A stretch of 64,000 bases of DNA from CBDBDZ01 sp965204215 (GCA_965204215.1 CBDBDZ010000005.1:1-64000), one strand, 5' to 3'; positions 35,397-45,096 are shown, counted from the first letter of the stretch. Notes: a model not told the origin generated them from the sequence alone. Numbers and translations: made by a program.

Positions 35397-36612
35397 TGTT
35401 TAAACCCTGCGCAGCACTGCTCGCCGCCATAATCACCGCTCCCGAGCAGAGTCCTCTGTCGTAATTAATCATGCCATAACCGCTGACTATGCCAAATCGA
35501 GCATTGGCGACTTGGTTTTGATCGGCTTGCTGCGTGAGTTGACGAATATTCTCAACCACGCCCATATAACCTGCGGCGGCACCCGCCTGCCCCACCGAGA
35601 GTTGCCCACCGCACGTATTATGCGGCAATTTATTCGCCTGTTCACCTGAGCTATCAAAACGCATATCCGTGTTACGCACAAACTGGGGGCCTTGGCCTTT
35701 TTCACAAAAGCCCAAGTCTTCAAATTGCATCATGCTGATCACGGGATAATCGTCGTAGGTTTGCAATAGATCAATGTCCATTGCGCTAATACCAGCATCG
35801 CGGTACATCTGATCAATGAACTCGGTCCAGCCTCCGCGCAACTGCACTGAATCTTGAGAATGCGCATTATGCAGCTCGCCAGCAGACAAGGCGACACAAT
35901 ACGCCAGGCCTAATGCCTGAGCACGCTCAACACTCATCACCAGAAAACCCTCACCGCCAGTACAAGGCATAACACAATCAAATAAATGCAACTTACCTGC
36001 CACAGAGCGCGAATTTATGTATTGTTGCATGCTCAAGGTTTTATGACCAAACAAGGCAGGTGGATAATGGTTGGCGTTATAACGCTGATCCACAGCAATC
36101 CGGCCAAAATCTTCACGAGTAGCGCCATAGGTATCCATATAATGTTGGGTAATCAATGAAAATGCCGCATTGGGACCGCCCGCGCCATACGGGAATGAGG
36201 CATTTTGGGTAAAGGTGCTGAATTGACTGGTCATGACTTCAAACGACCTATGACCAGACGCATCACCACCAATACAAGCAACTATGTTGGCATCGCCTGC
36301 TTGCACTGCACGCGCCGCACGGCGCAAGGCTATCACGCCTGAGCAACCACCATAGGGCAGTTGTTCGATCCAGCGTGGTGAAATATCAAAGTGCTGGGTA
36401 AGCGTGGTGACGCTGTCCACCCCTAAGGAAAAACTGGATATGGCAAAGCCGTCAACTTCCGACTTTTCAATACCCGCTTGTTGAATCAATGTGCGTAATA
36501 CACCGCCGATGTACCACGGCGCGCTGCGTGAATCGTCCTGCTTTTGGTAGCCATAGGTCACTGGTGACACGAATGCCACTCCTGCATATGACTGTATGTT
36601 TTTATTTGGCAT
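35386..36612 (-). CDS. thiolase-family protein (SCP-x/BbsB-like)
   Basis: 408-aa thiolase of the lipid-transfer/SCP-x-like subgroup. The nucleophilic Cys is in QLPYGGCSGVIALR near residue 88. The region that normally holds the active-site His (GGxxSxGHPxG) reads CGGQLSVGQAG, with Gln at the usual His position and an extra Cys before GG. The gene overlaps the DUF35 partner, as in bbsAB. It probably cleaves or forms a beta-keto aryl acyl-CoA, for instance an aminobenzoylacetyl-CoA type compound, but the altered motif makes the reaction uncertain. Confidence 0.87.
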   Translation of the reverse strand: MPNKNIQSYAGVAFVSPVTYGYQKQDDSRSAPWYIGGVLRTLIQQAGIEKSEVDGFAISSFSLGVDSVTTLTQHFDISPRWIEQLPYGGCSGVIALRRAARAVQAGDANIVACIGGDASGHRSFEVMTSQFSTFTQNASFPYGAGGPNAAFSLITQHYMDTYGATREDFGRIAVDQRYNANHYPPALFGHKTLSMQQYINSRSVAGKLHLFDCVMPCTGGEGFLVMSVERAQALGLAYCVALSAGELHNAHSQDSVQLRGGWTEFIDQMYRDAGISAMDIDLLQTYDDYPVISMMQFEDLGFCEKGQGPQFVRNTDMRFDSSGEQANKLPHNTCGGQLSVGQAGAAAGYMGVVENIRQLTQQADQNQVANARFGIVSGYGMINYDRGLCSGAVIMAASSAAQGLNNGQ

Positions 36613-36621
36613 ATTACTTAT

Positions 36622-38280
36622 CTAAAAATGCTTATGTCTTTTGTGGTTATTCTTTTTCATACTGCATAAATCAAAGCAGTGCGGCTCAGAATCAATACCA
36701 CTCACTGTCTCACGCGCCAACCGTTTTAATTGCGCACGCTGTGGTTTGTTTGATGGTGTTAGCGGCAGTTCATCTACAAAAGCGATGTATCCGGGTAATT
36801 TAAAATAAGCCAGCGATTCGCTGGCCGCCATAAAAATACGCTCCGCGGTATCACGCGTTGGGCTACTGCTTTCATTGAGAATCACACTCGCCATCACCTC
36901 ATCGCCACGAATTTCATCTGGCACTGCCGCCACCCCGACATGAGCGACATCATCACACAAACTCAATGTTGCTTCGACTTCCAGCGCCGAAATATTTTCA
37001 CCACTGCGGCGAATTATATTCTTCAAACGATCAACAAAATGAAACGAGCCATCCTCCCCTTGACGAACAATGTCGCCGGTATGCAACCATCCGCCTAGCC
37101 ATGCTTCTTCAGTTGCAGTGTCGTTTTTGTAATACCCAGAGAAAAAACCTCTTTTGGGATTGTCGCCTGTGGCGCGCACTAGCAACTCACCGGGTTCTCC
37201 AGCGGATACCACAGCCCCTTGTTCATCGACTAACTGAATATCCAGACCCATCGGCTGTTTACCAATACAAGAAGTGCCAACGTGGCGCGGTTCTTCAAAC
37301 GCGGCGATACAATTGGTGTTGCCTGTTTCAGTCATGCCCCAGCTTTCAATCAACGGAAAACCAAACCGTTGTTCAAACACAGCATGATGCACTGGGTTTA
37401 CTCCAGCACCATAGCCAAATTTTATTTGTTTGGAAAAGTCATCATCACCTGCGGGGAGCTTCAAAAGAATGGCTGGCATCACGCCAAGATAGTGAATCAC
37501 GCTTGCTTGGGATTCTCTCACCGCTTGCCACCAAGTTTTAGGATGGAATCGATCCATCTGAATCAAGCAACCGCCGGTCATCATCATACCTATGGAAGAC
37601 ACCGCCATGGCGTTCATGTGTACCAGTGGCAGCGGCGTAATCAGTCGTTCCTGACCAAGCTCAAGGCGGCAATACCCGCCAGCGTCGCGATATTTTGCAC
37701 CACTGAGTAAAAAATAATCATTACTAAGTATGCAACCCTTAGGTTTACCCGTGCTGCCTGAGGTGTACAAAATGGCGCATTCCGTTTCAAGGTCGATGCT
37801 TGACGTTGATTGATGACTGCCAGTTGTATCAGCCTGTCTAATCGCTAGTTTGCTAACTTCAATATCGGCCACCAATGGAATATTCAAACCAGCTGACTCG
37901 AGTACGTCATTCAAATATTTCAGGGTATGCGAAAAACCAACCACACAAACTGCGTCACTATTGCCAATCAAATAGCCCGCCTCGTCGATCATCAGCTCAC
38001 CATTAATCGGCACTACGCAAACGCCCAAAGCATTCAAGGCTAACCAATGAAAGAAAAACGGGGGCTTATTCTCAAGCAAAATAGCGACTCGATCGCCAAC
38101 CTTTAAACCAGTGTTAGCGTACTGAGCTTGTAATTCATCAACCGTGGCCAGCACCTCAGCGTAGCTTGCATCAAAACTTTGTGGCGCAGCCAAAGCAATG
38201 GCTGGAAAATGCAAAAACGGCCTATCTGGATATTGCTTTACCGATAGCCTTAATTGTTCATAAACACTTTTGGGCGACAT
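36622..38280 (-). CDS. AMP-dependent acyl-CoA synthetase / aryl-CoA ligase
   Basis: Adenylate-forming enzyme, about 552 aa. Motifs: phosphate-binding ILYTSGSTGKPKGC near residue 175, A5 region ESWGMTETGN, A7 GGWLHTGDIVRQ, A8 FHFVDRLKNIIRRSGENIS and A10 LTPSNKPQRAQL. It activates a carboxylic acid as CoA thioester; the other genes point to an aryl acid such as indoleacetate-derived or 2-aminobenzoate compounds. The ATG at 38280 fits the domain start best; earlier in-frame ATGs exist at 38313 and 38325 and none has a clear ribosome site. First gene of the leftward operon, divergent from a MarR gene. Confidence 0.88.
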   Translation of the reverse strand: MSPKSVYEQLRLSVKQYPDRPFLHFPAIALAAPQSFDASYAEVLATVDELQAQYANTGLKVGDRVAILLENKPPFFFHWLALNALGVCVVPINGELMIDEAGYLIGNSDAVCVVGFSHTLKYLNDVLESAGLNIPLVADIEVSKLAIRQADTTGSHQSTSSIDLETECAILYTSGSTGKPKGCILSNDYFLLSGAKYRDAGGYCRLELGQERLITPLPLVHMNAMAVSSIGMMMTGGCLIQMDRFHPKTWWQAVRESQASVIHYLGVMPAILLKLPAGDDDFSKQIKFGYGAGVNPVHHAVFEQRFGFPLIESWGMTETGNTNCIAAFEEPRHVGTSCIGKQPMGLDIQLVDEQGAVVSAGEPGELLVRATGDNPKRGFFSGYYKNDTATEEAWLGGWLHTGDIVRQGEDGSFHFVDRLKNIIRRSGENISALEVEATLSLCDDVAHVGVAAVPDEIRGDEVMASVILNESSSPTRDTAERIFMAASESLAYFKLPGYIAFVDELPLTPSNKPQRAQLKRLARETVSGIDSEPHCFDLCSMKKNNHKRHKHF

Positions 38281-38346
38281 GTGATGCGTTCTGTATGTTG
38301 AATGTGATAACATATGATAATTCATATTAATTCAAAAAAGATGTAA
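38281..38346. promoter_or_regulatory. divergent promoter between CoA ligase and MarR genes
   Basis: A/T-rich spacer holding TGATAACATATGATAA near 38305-38320 (two TGATAA units 10 bp apart with a central CATATG) and GAAT/ATTC blocks around it. The position between a MarR gene and the operon it diverges from makes it the likely MarR operator; no copy of this element was seen elsewhere in the window. Confidence 0.5.
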
Positions 38347-38766
38347 ATGCCAGAATTTGCAGAAAACTATTTAGGCTACCTCCTTGCTCGTTGCAGTTAT
38401 GAAGTAAGCGCACCGTTTCACAACAGGCTCAAAGAACAAGGCATCTCGGTATTAACTTGGCGAGTGCTGTCGTCTATTCGCTACCAAGCAGACACGGTTA
38501 ATAACCTTGCGAATAAAGTATTGGTTAATCAATCCACTTTAAGTAAAGCACTGGACAGAATGGAGAAAGAGCAATTGGTTCAACGTGAACAACTACCAGA
38601 ATTTCGCAGCAAGACAAACGTTATTATCACTGCCAAGGGCATTGCTCAAATAGACGGCTTAATTGATGAAGCGAACGAGTATGAAGAACATTCACTAAAC
38701 CACTTAAACAACGAAGAATTGCAGCAACTCAGACAACTATTACGCAAGCTGATAGAGCCAACATAA
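38347..38766 (+). CDS. MarR-family transcriptional regulator
   Basis: 139-aa MarR regulator. The winged helix-turn-helix spans about residues 35-95 (LTWRVLSSIRYQADTVNNLA, VNQSTLSKALDRMEKEQLV, then a wing ending in TNVIITAKG). MarR proteins typically respond to aromatic acids or their CoA esters and are the regulators of auxin (indoleacetate) catabolic loci. Divergent from the CoA ligase operon by only 21 bp from the longest reading of the ligase, so mutual regulation is likely. Confidence 0.92.
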   Translation: MPEFAENYLGYLLARCSYEVSAPFHNRLKEQGISVLTWRVLSSIRYQADTVNNLANKVLVNQSTLSKALDRMEKEQLVQREQLPEFRSKTNVIITAKGIAQIDGLIDEANEYEEHSLNHLNNEELQQLRQLLRKLIEPT

Positions 38767-38831
38767 TGAGTGAGCTTAGTCAATTCACTTAACATGAGAT
38801 TGAAAAACATTCTATTCGGTGTAGAATAATT

Positions 38832-38847
38832 ACTTTAAACTTAAAAT
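38832..38847. promoter_or_regulatory. operator-like element upstream of old yellow enzyme operon
   Basis: ACTTTAAACTTAAAAT with A/T-rich flanks, 36 bp before the start of the oxidoreductase gene. The core TACTTTAAACTTAAA is identical to the element at 50977-50991 upstream of the aminobenzoyl-CoA monooxygenase operon. Confidence 0.7.
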
Positions 38848-38882
38848 ATATTTAGTCGAACAAAAATAACGCGTTAATTAAT

Positions 38883-40340
38883 ATGTGGCGACCCAAGCAA
38901 AGAATAAAGTATGAACCTCGCGCTGGTGACTGGCCAAATGCTAGTCATGCGAGCAACTCCATGCTGTTTAGTTCGCTTGAGCAAGGCCGACTCGCTTTAA
39001 AGCAACGTACGTGGGTGCCTGCTATGGTGCCTTGGCGCGCTAGTGAAGACGGCGAACTCACCCAAGACGTGCTCGATTGGTATCGACGCTTTGCCGAAGG
39101 CCAGCCGGGCGCAATTGTGGTTGAGGCTACTGGCATACGAGATATCGCCAGTGGCCCACTATTACGCATTAGTAATGACAGCCATATTTCTGGTTTACAG
39201 CAATTAGTGGATACGATTCGTCAAGCCAGTGATGGCAACACCAAAGTATTCATTCAAATCATCGACTTCTTATCTATTCGAAAACGCCCAGATCGAGCAA
39301 AATATCTACAGCAATTCTTAGCAATCACCTCCAGCCACTGCGCACAACTTGGCGAGAATGACCCCGATCAAGTCAGGGCCAGTCTTGAAAATAAAAGCGA
39401 TGATAAGCTCGCGGATATTCTCACTCAACGAGAATACGAAGCGCTCACACATGGCTATCGTGAACGGGTCACCGATACCCAACTGCCGTGGATAGCCGAT
39501 CTGCCTGAGCGCTTACCTACTTTATTTGCGCAAGCGGCTCAGCGCGCAGAACAAGCCGGTTTTGATGGCGTTGAGCTGCATTACGCACACGCGTACACCA
39601 TGTCTTCTTTCTTATCACGAACCAATACACGCGAAGACGGATACGGTGGCGTTAAAGAAAATCGTGTGCGCTTACCACTCGAAGTGTTTGACCAAGTACG
39701 CAAATCGGTGAGTGATAATTTTATTGTAGGCTGCCGCTTTTTAAGTGATGAAATTATTGAACATGGTTCAGATGTCGATGATGCTGTTTACTTTGCCAAC
39801 CAGTTTGCCCAAGCTGGGATGGACTTTTTGTCTGTCTCTCGTGGTGGTAAATTTGACGATGCCAAGCAACCTAAAGTTGGCGCGGCTGCATACCCTTACA
39901 CAGGCCAAAGTGGTTATGAATGCATGCCACAATATATCTCCGATGAACAGGGGCCGTTTGGTCGCAACCTACCCGCGAGTGAGCGCATCAAAAAGTCACT
40001 CGTTGACGCTGGCCATGCTACCCCTTTAATTACCGCAGGCGGCATCCATAACTTTGAACAAGCAGAGCAAATACTCCAATCTGGTCAAGCGGATGTGATT
40101 GCCTATGCCCGACAAGCATTGGCCGATCCTGATTGGTTCCGAAAAGTGAAAAACGGTGACGGCGACAAAGTAACGCTTTGTCGGTACAGTAATTACTGCG
40201 AAGCCCTTGACCAAAAACACAAGCAAGTAACCTGCGAACTTTGGGATAGAGCACAGCTAGACGATCCACAGATTACCAAAAGCATTGATGGTAAACGCCG
40301 CTTGATTGCCCCGCGTGATTATATGGAGTCTGCTGAATAA
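38883..40340 (+). CDS. NADH:flavin oxidoreductase (old yellow enzyme family)
   Basis: 485-aa TIM-barrel flavoprotein. Motifs: WVPAMVPWRASEDGEL near residue 45 (an N-terminal FMN region), GFDGVELHYAHAYTMSSFLS near 230 (HxxH/Y catalytic segment with a Tyr), TREDGYGGVKENR, and the C-terminal ITAGGIHNFEQAEQ / GQADVIAYARQALADPDW phosphate-binding region. No 4Fe-4S cysteine cluster of the dienoyl-CoA reductase type is evident beyond a few C-terminal Cys. Probably reduces an activated C=C bond of a ring-derived intermediate. First gene of the rightward operon with RidA and the Ior-like pair. Confidence 0.87.
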   Translation: MWRPKQRIKYEPRAGDWPNASHASNSMLFSSLEQGRLALKQRTWVPAMVPWRASEDGELTQDVLDWYRRFAEGQPGAIVVEATGIRDIASGPLLRISNDSHISGLQQLVDTIRQASDGNTKVFIQIIDFLSIRKRPDRAKYLQQFLAITSSHCAQLGENDPDQVRASLENKSDDKLADILTQREYEALTHGYRERVTDTQLPWIADLPERLPTLFAQAAQRAEQAGFDGVELHYAHAYTMSSFLSRTNTREDGYGGVKENRVRLPLEVFDQVRKSVSDNFIVGCRFLSDEIIEHGSDVDDAVYFANQFAQAGMDFLSVSRGGKFDDAKQPKVGAAAYPYTGQSGYECMPQYISDEQGPFGRNLPASERIKKSLVDAGHATPLITAGGIHNFEQAEQILQSGQADVIAYARQALADPDWFRKVKNGDGDKVTLCRYSNYCEALDQKHKQVTCELWDRAQLDDPQITKSIDGKRRLIAPRDYMESAE

Positions 40341-40431
40341 TTGATTGGCAATAATCGAAACAATTAACATCTTAAACACTGAAAAAATAATCAGTCAAAA
40401 AACACAAGCATTTATAAACCAAGAAATTCTC

Positions 40432-40827
40432 ATGCATAAAATACTAAACCCTGAAGGTTGGGCACTCCCCAAAGGTTACAGCAATGGCATCGTTGCCAGC
40501 GGCGAGCAAATATACATAGCTGGTCAAATTGGCTGGAATAAAGACTGCGAATTCGAGTCTGACGACTTTATTGACCAATGCCGTCAAGCATTACAAAACG
40601 TCATCGACTTATTGGCACAAGCGCAAGCTGGCGCTGAACACATTACTCGTATGACCTGGTATTTAGTTGATAAGCAAGAGTACCTTACACGCGGCGCTGA
40701 ATTAGGCAAAGTCTATCGCGATTTAATCGGCAAGAATTTTCCAGTGATGAGCGCGGTGCAAGTGGTCGCACTGATCGAAGATCGTGCCAAAGTAGAAATT
40801 GAAGTGACCGCTGTTAAGCCTGAATGA
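40432..40827 (+). CDS. RidA-family protein
   Basis: 131-aa Rid/YjgF/UK114 protein. The start at 40432 begins the family domain (MHKILNPEGWALPKGYSNGI); a longer reading from a TTG adds unrelated residues. IYIAGQIGW and the C-terminal EDRAKVEIEVTAV block, with the conserved Arg of the active site, are present. RidA members hydrolyse enamine/imine intermediates with release of ammonia. In an aminoaromatic pathway this could remove the amino group from the ring-reduced aminobenzoyl-CoA product, a specific and testable role. Confidence 0.9.
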   Translation: MHKILNPEGWALPKGYSNGIVASGEQIYIAGQIGWNKDCEFESDDFIDQCRQALQNVIDLLAQAQAGAEHITRMTWYLVDKQEYLTRGAELGKVYRDLIGKNFPVMSAVQVVALIEDRAKVEIEVTAVKPE

Positions 40828-40875
40828 CCGCATTCACATTCTGAGCCGCAAAGGCAATCCAATACTAAACAGATT

Positions 40876-43050
40876 ATGGCTGAGAGATCGTTTAAGAAAG
40901 AAGTATTAAAACTGCGCGCGGGCGATGGCGAGGTTTTTCGTGGCGAAGGCATTCTGGCGGTGACCAAGGCGCTACTTCAATCTGGGGTCAGCTATGTTGG
41001 GGGCTATCAAGGCTCACCCATCTCACATTTGATGGATGTTCTTAATGATGCTCAAGATATTCTGTCTGAATTAGGCACCAGTTTCGAAGCCTCGGGCAGC
41101 GAGGCAACCGCCGCCGCAATGTTAAGTGCATCAGTAAACTATCCTTTACGCGGGGCAGTCACTTGGAAGTCCACAGTTGGTACGAATGTGGCATCTGATG
41201 CCTTGGCAAACCTTGCTTCCAGTGGCGTATGCGGCGGTGCCATGGTGATTATTGGCGAGGATTACGGCGAAGGTTCCAGCATCATGCAGGAGCGCACGCA
41301 CGCTTTTGCAATGAAATCGCAAATGTGGTTAATAGATCCGCGCCCGAACATGACCAGCATTGTTGACTCAATCGAGAAAGGCTTTCAATTATCTGAAGCT
41401 AGCCATACACCGCTCTTTTTCATGATGCGCATTCGTAGCTGTCACGCCACGGGCGAATTTATTGCTAAAGATAATAAGTCACCAGAGTTCACGCCTGACA
41501 ACCCCGTTGCGCCGAAACGGGAGACCGACAAAATTATTCTACCGCCCAATGTGTATCAACAAGAACGCGACAAAGTGTCTGAGCGCTGGCCACGTGCAAT
41601 TAAATTCATCAAGCAATACAAAATGAACGAAGTGTTTGATGGCAAACACAAAAAACTTGGCATCATTCTACAGGGTGGCATCTATAACACCGCAATTCGT
41701 GGCTTAGAACGACTTAATTTAGCGAACGTATTTGGTGATAGCGATATTCCTCTGTATGTTATGAACGTGACCTACCCCTTGGTACCAGACGAAATCATTG
41801 ATTTTTGTCGCAACAAAGATCACGTACTCGTGCTTGAAGAAGGTCAACCAGAATACATTGAGCATAATCTGCATGCGATACTGCGCCAAGCGGATATTCC
41901 CTGCAAGTTGTATGGTAAAGATATTTTTCCATTAGCTGGTGAATACAGCGGTAGCGTGGTGTTACAAGGCTTGTGTGATTATTTCAGTCACACTGAGATT
42001 GCAGACGACATACCCAAGGTGAGTTCGATTGGACAAAACCTTGACGAGCTTGCCGCGCAAACACTGGTCGAAAATGTGCCACCTAGACCCGCTGGCCTGT
42101 GCACTGGTTGCCCAGAACGGCCACTGTTCAGCGCTCTTAAACAAATTCAAACAGAACTGGGCACCTTTCATATCAGTTCAGACATCGGCTGTCATTCTTT
42201 TGCTACCCTGCCGCCCTTTAATTTAGGCAACACCATCATGGGTTACGGACTCTCTTTAGCAAGTTCATCCAGCATACGCAACACCATTCCACACAAAGCC
42301 ATCAGCATTATGGGCGATGGTGGCTTTTGGCATAATGGTCTTAGTAGCGGTGTAGCCAGCGCCGTGTTCAATAAGCACGACGGCTTATTAATCGTGATTA
42401 ATAATGGCTATTCGGCCGCCACTGGCGGGCAAGACATACCTTCATTAGTAAAGCCCAACAGTAAGGTCGCGGTTACCATTGATGCTACTGAGTCACAGCG
42501 ACAAGAAACGCAGTCAATAGAGAAAGCTTGCGAGGGCGCTGGGGTTCAATGGATACGCACCATGTCAACCTACGACATCAATAGCATGAAAAACACCTTG
42601 CGCGAAGCGCTCAGCACCGACACACCCGGCTTGAAAGTAATCGTGGCTGAAGGTGAATGCATGTTAAATAAGCAGCGCCGCGTTAGACCCATCATGGAGC
42701 AAGCCATTAAAGAGGGCGAACGCGTTGTCAAAGCGCGCTTTGTGATTGACAGCGACACATGCACTGGCGATCACGCCTGCATACGCTTGTCGGGCTGCCC
42801 TTCATTAACCATAAAAGAAAATCCAGACCCCTTGCGTGAAAACCCTGTGTCATACGTAGACAACAGTTGTGTGGGTTGTGGTGTGTGTGGCGAAAACGTG
42901 CATTCAGCTGTTCTCTGCCCTTCTTTTTCAAGAGTTGATTTAGTTCACAACCCATCAATCCTTGATAATGTTCTAAATAAGATTAGACGATCTTATATAG
43001 GCTGGGTGCAATCTCGCGTTGAACAAAAACGCCGCCAAAGAGGATTGTGA
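40876..43050 (+). CDS. indolepyruvate ferredoxin oxidoreductase alpha-like subunit (IorA-like)
   Basis: 724-aa TPP-dependent 2-oxoacid oxidoreductase subunit. N-terminal pyrimidine-binding domain (GGYQGSPISHLMDVL, EASGSEATAAAM), central regions, then the TPP-binding domain (GDGGFWHNGLSSG, VINNGYSAATGG), and a C-terminal ferredoxin-like domain with cysteines in CTGDHACIRLSGC and CVGCGVCGENVHSAVLC, enough for two [4Fe-4S] clusters. The classic enzyme converts indolepyruvate or phenylpyruvate to the aryl-acetyl-CoA. In this operon it may act on another aryl 2-oxoacid or acyl-CoA. Its TGA stop overlaps the ATG of the beta gene. Confidence 0.9.
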   Translation: MAERSFKKEVLKLRAGDGEVFRGEGILAVTKALLQSGVSYVGGYQGSPISHLMDVLNDAQDILSELGTSFEASGSEATAAAMLSASVNYPLRGAVTWKSTVGTNVASDALANLASSGVCGGAMVIIGEDYGEGSSIMQERTHAFAMKSQMWLIDPRPNMTSIVDSIEKGFQLSEASHTPLFFMMRIRSCHATGEFIAKDNKSPEFTPDNPVAPKRETDKIILPPNVYQQERDKVSERWPRAIKFIKQYKMNEVFDGKHKKLGIILQGGIYNTAIRGLERLNLANVFGDSDIPLYVMNVTYPLVPDEIIDFCRNKDHVLVLEEGQPEYIEHNLHAILRQADIPCKLYGKDIFPLAGEYSGSVVLQGLCDYFSHTEIADDIPKVSSIGQNLDELAAQTLVENVPPRPAGLCTGCPERPLFSALKQIQTELGTFHISSDIGCHSFATLPPFNLGNTIMGYGLSLASSSSIRNTIPHKAISIMGDGGFWHNGLSSGVASAVFNKHDGLLIVINNGYSAATGGQDIPSLVKPNSKVAVTIDATESQRQETQSIEKACEGAGVQWIRTMSTYDINSMKNTLREALSTDTPGLKVIVAEGECMLNKQRRVRPIMEQAIKEGERVVKARFVIDSDTCTGDHACIRLSGCPSLTIKENPDPLRENPVSYVDNSCVGCGVCGENVHSAVLCPSFSRVDLVHNPSILDNVLNKIRRSYIGWVQSRVEQKRRQRGL

Positions 43051-44642
43051 TGATGACGGCATCTAACCACAATTCTAATTGCGTTCACAGCAGAACAACG
43101 AATATCGTGATTGCCGCATTGGGTGGTGAAGGCGGTGGCACACTCGTATCGTGGATCGAAGACGTTGCTTATAATGCTGGCTGGTATGCACAAGCAACCT
43201 CTATTGCTGGTGTGGCACAGCGAACCGGAGCGACTATTTATTACATAGAGCTGTTTGCTGGGCGCGGTACAAGTCGCGCACCAATCATGTCAACTTTTCC
43301 AGCACCGGGCGACATTGATATCGCCATTTCTTCTGAAATCGCGGAAGCGGGTCGCTTAATTCAACGTGGTTTTTGCAGCAAAGACCGCACCACCTTAATC
43401 ACCTCAGATCATCACGTATTTGGCATTACTGAAAAAGTCACATTAGGTGATGGCAGAGCCAATACAAAAAAAATAAGCGCAGTTGCTGCGCAACAATGCA
43501 AACGACTCGTCAGTTTCGACATGCTCGAGTTAGCCAATACACACAACACCGTCATTAGCGCAACCTTATTCGGCGCACTCGCAGGTGCTAAAGCCCTACC
43601 GTTTACTAAAACCGATTACGAAGCCGTTATTTCATCCAGCGGCAAGATGGTGGAGAGCAATCTTGCCGCGTTCAATGCCAGCTATAATCGCGCGATTGCG
43701 CCGCAGCTGGTCGTGGAAAGTACAAACTCGTCTACACCCCTAGCAAATGCACAAGTCGATGATGCTATAACTCAAAGCCAACTTGCTACTGAAAAGGCGG
43801 ACTTTCGTTTACCTAAAGCCACCACCATCGCTGGCAAACAATTGTTAGCGCGTATAGAAAATAACTTTCCTGAATCTTGTTATGAGTTTCTCACTCACGG
43901 GGTCGAAAGATTGCTTGATTACCAAGACCTTGACTACGCCGAGCAATATCTTGACGAGTTGGAACAGATTTTAGCCGCCGACAATGGCCGACAAGCGCAC
44001 ACTTTAAGCCGAGAAACAGCGCGGCATTTAGCATTGTGGATGTGTTTTGAAGACACCGCTCGGGTAGCACAAATAAAAACCCGCGAAGCGCGAAATAACA
44101 AAATACGCGCTGAGGTTCAAGCCGAAGATGATCAGATATTACACATCACCGAGTTTTTTGCGCCAAGACTCGAAGAGATTTGCCAGCCACTACCAGCCGC
44201 GTTAGCACGTGCCATTATCGCCTCACCTATGTGTCGTAAACTGGCAGCGCCTCTTACCAAAGGTAAACGCTTGCGCACAGATACGATAACTACGTTTAGT
44301 CTCTTGAGAATGATGGCCTTCACGCGCAAATGGCGGCGACGACACTACAGCTTTCAGCACGAACATAGCCAAATCCAGCAATGGCTAGAAATGATTAAAC
44401 GCTATACTAAAGAAGGCAATATTGATGCAGCGACAGAGCTTGTCAAAAGCGCCACTATGGTCAAAGGTTATGGCAAAACCCGCGAACGCGGCAGCAAACA
44501 AATGCAACAACTACTCGACGTATGCGCGGCTCGTTCAATGACCGCCGATATGATTAAGAAACTGCGCACAGCAGCACTCGCCGACGACTCAAATGAAGCG
44601 TTCGCAGAGCTGATGACAGACCATGAGTTGATGACAGTTTAA
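43050..44642 (+). CDS. indolepyruvate oxidoreductase beta-like subunit with C-terminal extension
   Basis: About 530 aa. The N-terminal gamma/beta domain (IVIAALGGEGGGTLVSWIED, GRGTSRAPIMSTFP) corresponds to IorB, which is normally ~200 aa; the C-terminal ~300 residues (SCYEFLTHGVERLLDYQDLDY and following helices) are an extra domain of the kind found in long IorB-family proteins (DUF6537-like). The ATG at 43050 overlaps the preceding TGA, and AGAGGA lies 6 bases upstream, so coupling with the alpha subunit is clear. Function of the extension is unknown. Confidence 0.87.
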   Translation: MMTASNHNSNCVHSRTTNIVIAALGGEGGGTLVSWIEDVAYNAGWYAQATSIAGVAQRTGATIYYIELFAGRGTSRAPIMSTFPAPGDIDIAISSEIAEAGRLIQRGFCSKDRTTLITSDHHVFGITEKVTLGDGRANTKKISAVAAQQCKRLVSFDMLELANTHNTVISATLFGALAGAKALPFTKTDYEAVISSSGKMVESNLAAFNASYNRAIAPQLVVESTNSSTPLANAQVDDAITQSQLATEKADFRLPKATTIAGKQLLARIENNFPESCYEFLTHGVERLLDYQDLDYAEQYLDELEQILAADNGRQAHTLSRETARHLALWMCFEDTARVAQIKTREARNNKIRAEVQAEDDQILHITEFFAPRLEEICQPLPAALARAIIASPMCRKLAAPLTKGKRLRTDTITTFSLLRMMAFTRKWRRRHYSFQHEHSQIQQWLEMIKRYTKEGNIDAATELVKSATMVKGYGKTRERGSKQMQQLLDVCAARSMTADMIKKLRTAALADDSNEAFAELMTDHELMTV

Positions 44643-44661
44643 TGGGAGCTTTGAGATAAGC

Positions 44662-45096
44662 TCAACTGCGTTCGCGTGTGTAATTCTCTAATGCTTTAAG
44701 AATTGATTCTGGAATCGGGCGCGAAGCTAGATTACCGTCTTCAAGAATTTCTGCGTAAATTCTAGTCGCCATTCCCTGTGTGATGATTGCGCCATTGTCT
44801 TGTTGCACCGCTTTGCAACGCCAATGCATAGTTGAATTACCAACCTTTTCTAAATCAATAGAGGCAATTACCTTGTCGCCATAAGCCGCAGGCCCCTCAA
44901 AGCGAAAATCAATTCGGCCCATCACAAACGCCGTTCGATCCTCGTCAACCATTTTATTTACCGCATAACCTGCTCGGCGAAACAGCTCATGTTCAGTATC
45001 ATTAAACCACGCCATCATGCGCGGAAAATAAACCAAACCAAATGGGTCTGAGTCGCCCCAATTAACGTTAATAACCGTATTATAGTGAATATTCAT
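44662..45096 (-). CDS. acyl-CoA thioesterase (4-hydroxybenzoyl-CoA thioesterase family)
   Basis: 144-aa hotdog-fold protein. The 4HBT motif VNWGDSDPFGLVYFPRMMAW carries the catalytic Asp. Likely hydrolyses an aryl- or ring-cleavage-derived CoA ester to free CoA, a salvage job like that of PaaI in the Paa pathway. It converges on the IorB-like gene with 19 bp between stops; a 6-bp hairpin (GAGCTT/AAGCTC) spans the gap. On the same strand as the aminobenzoyl-CoA operon but separated from it by remnant DNA. Confidence 0.88.
   Translation of the reverse strand: MNIHYNTVINVNWGDSDPFGLVYFPRMMAWFNDTEHELFRRAGYAVNKMVDEDRTAFVMGRIDFRFEGPAAYGDKVIASIDLEKVGNSTMHWRCKAVQQDNGAIITQGMATRIYAEILEDGNLASRPIPESILKALENYTRERS

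Noticed and set aside
44646..44663. Terminator between the IorB-like and thioesterase genes
   Set aside because: The 6-bp hairpin has no T-run on either strand, so termination is doubtful.
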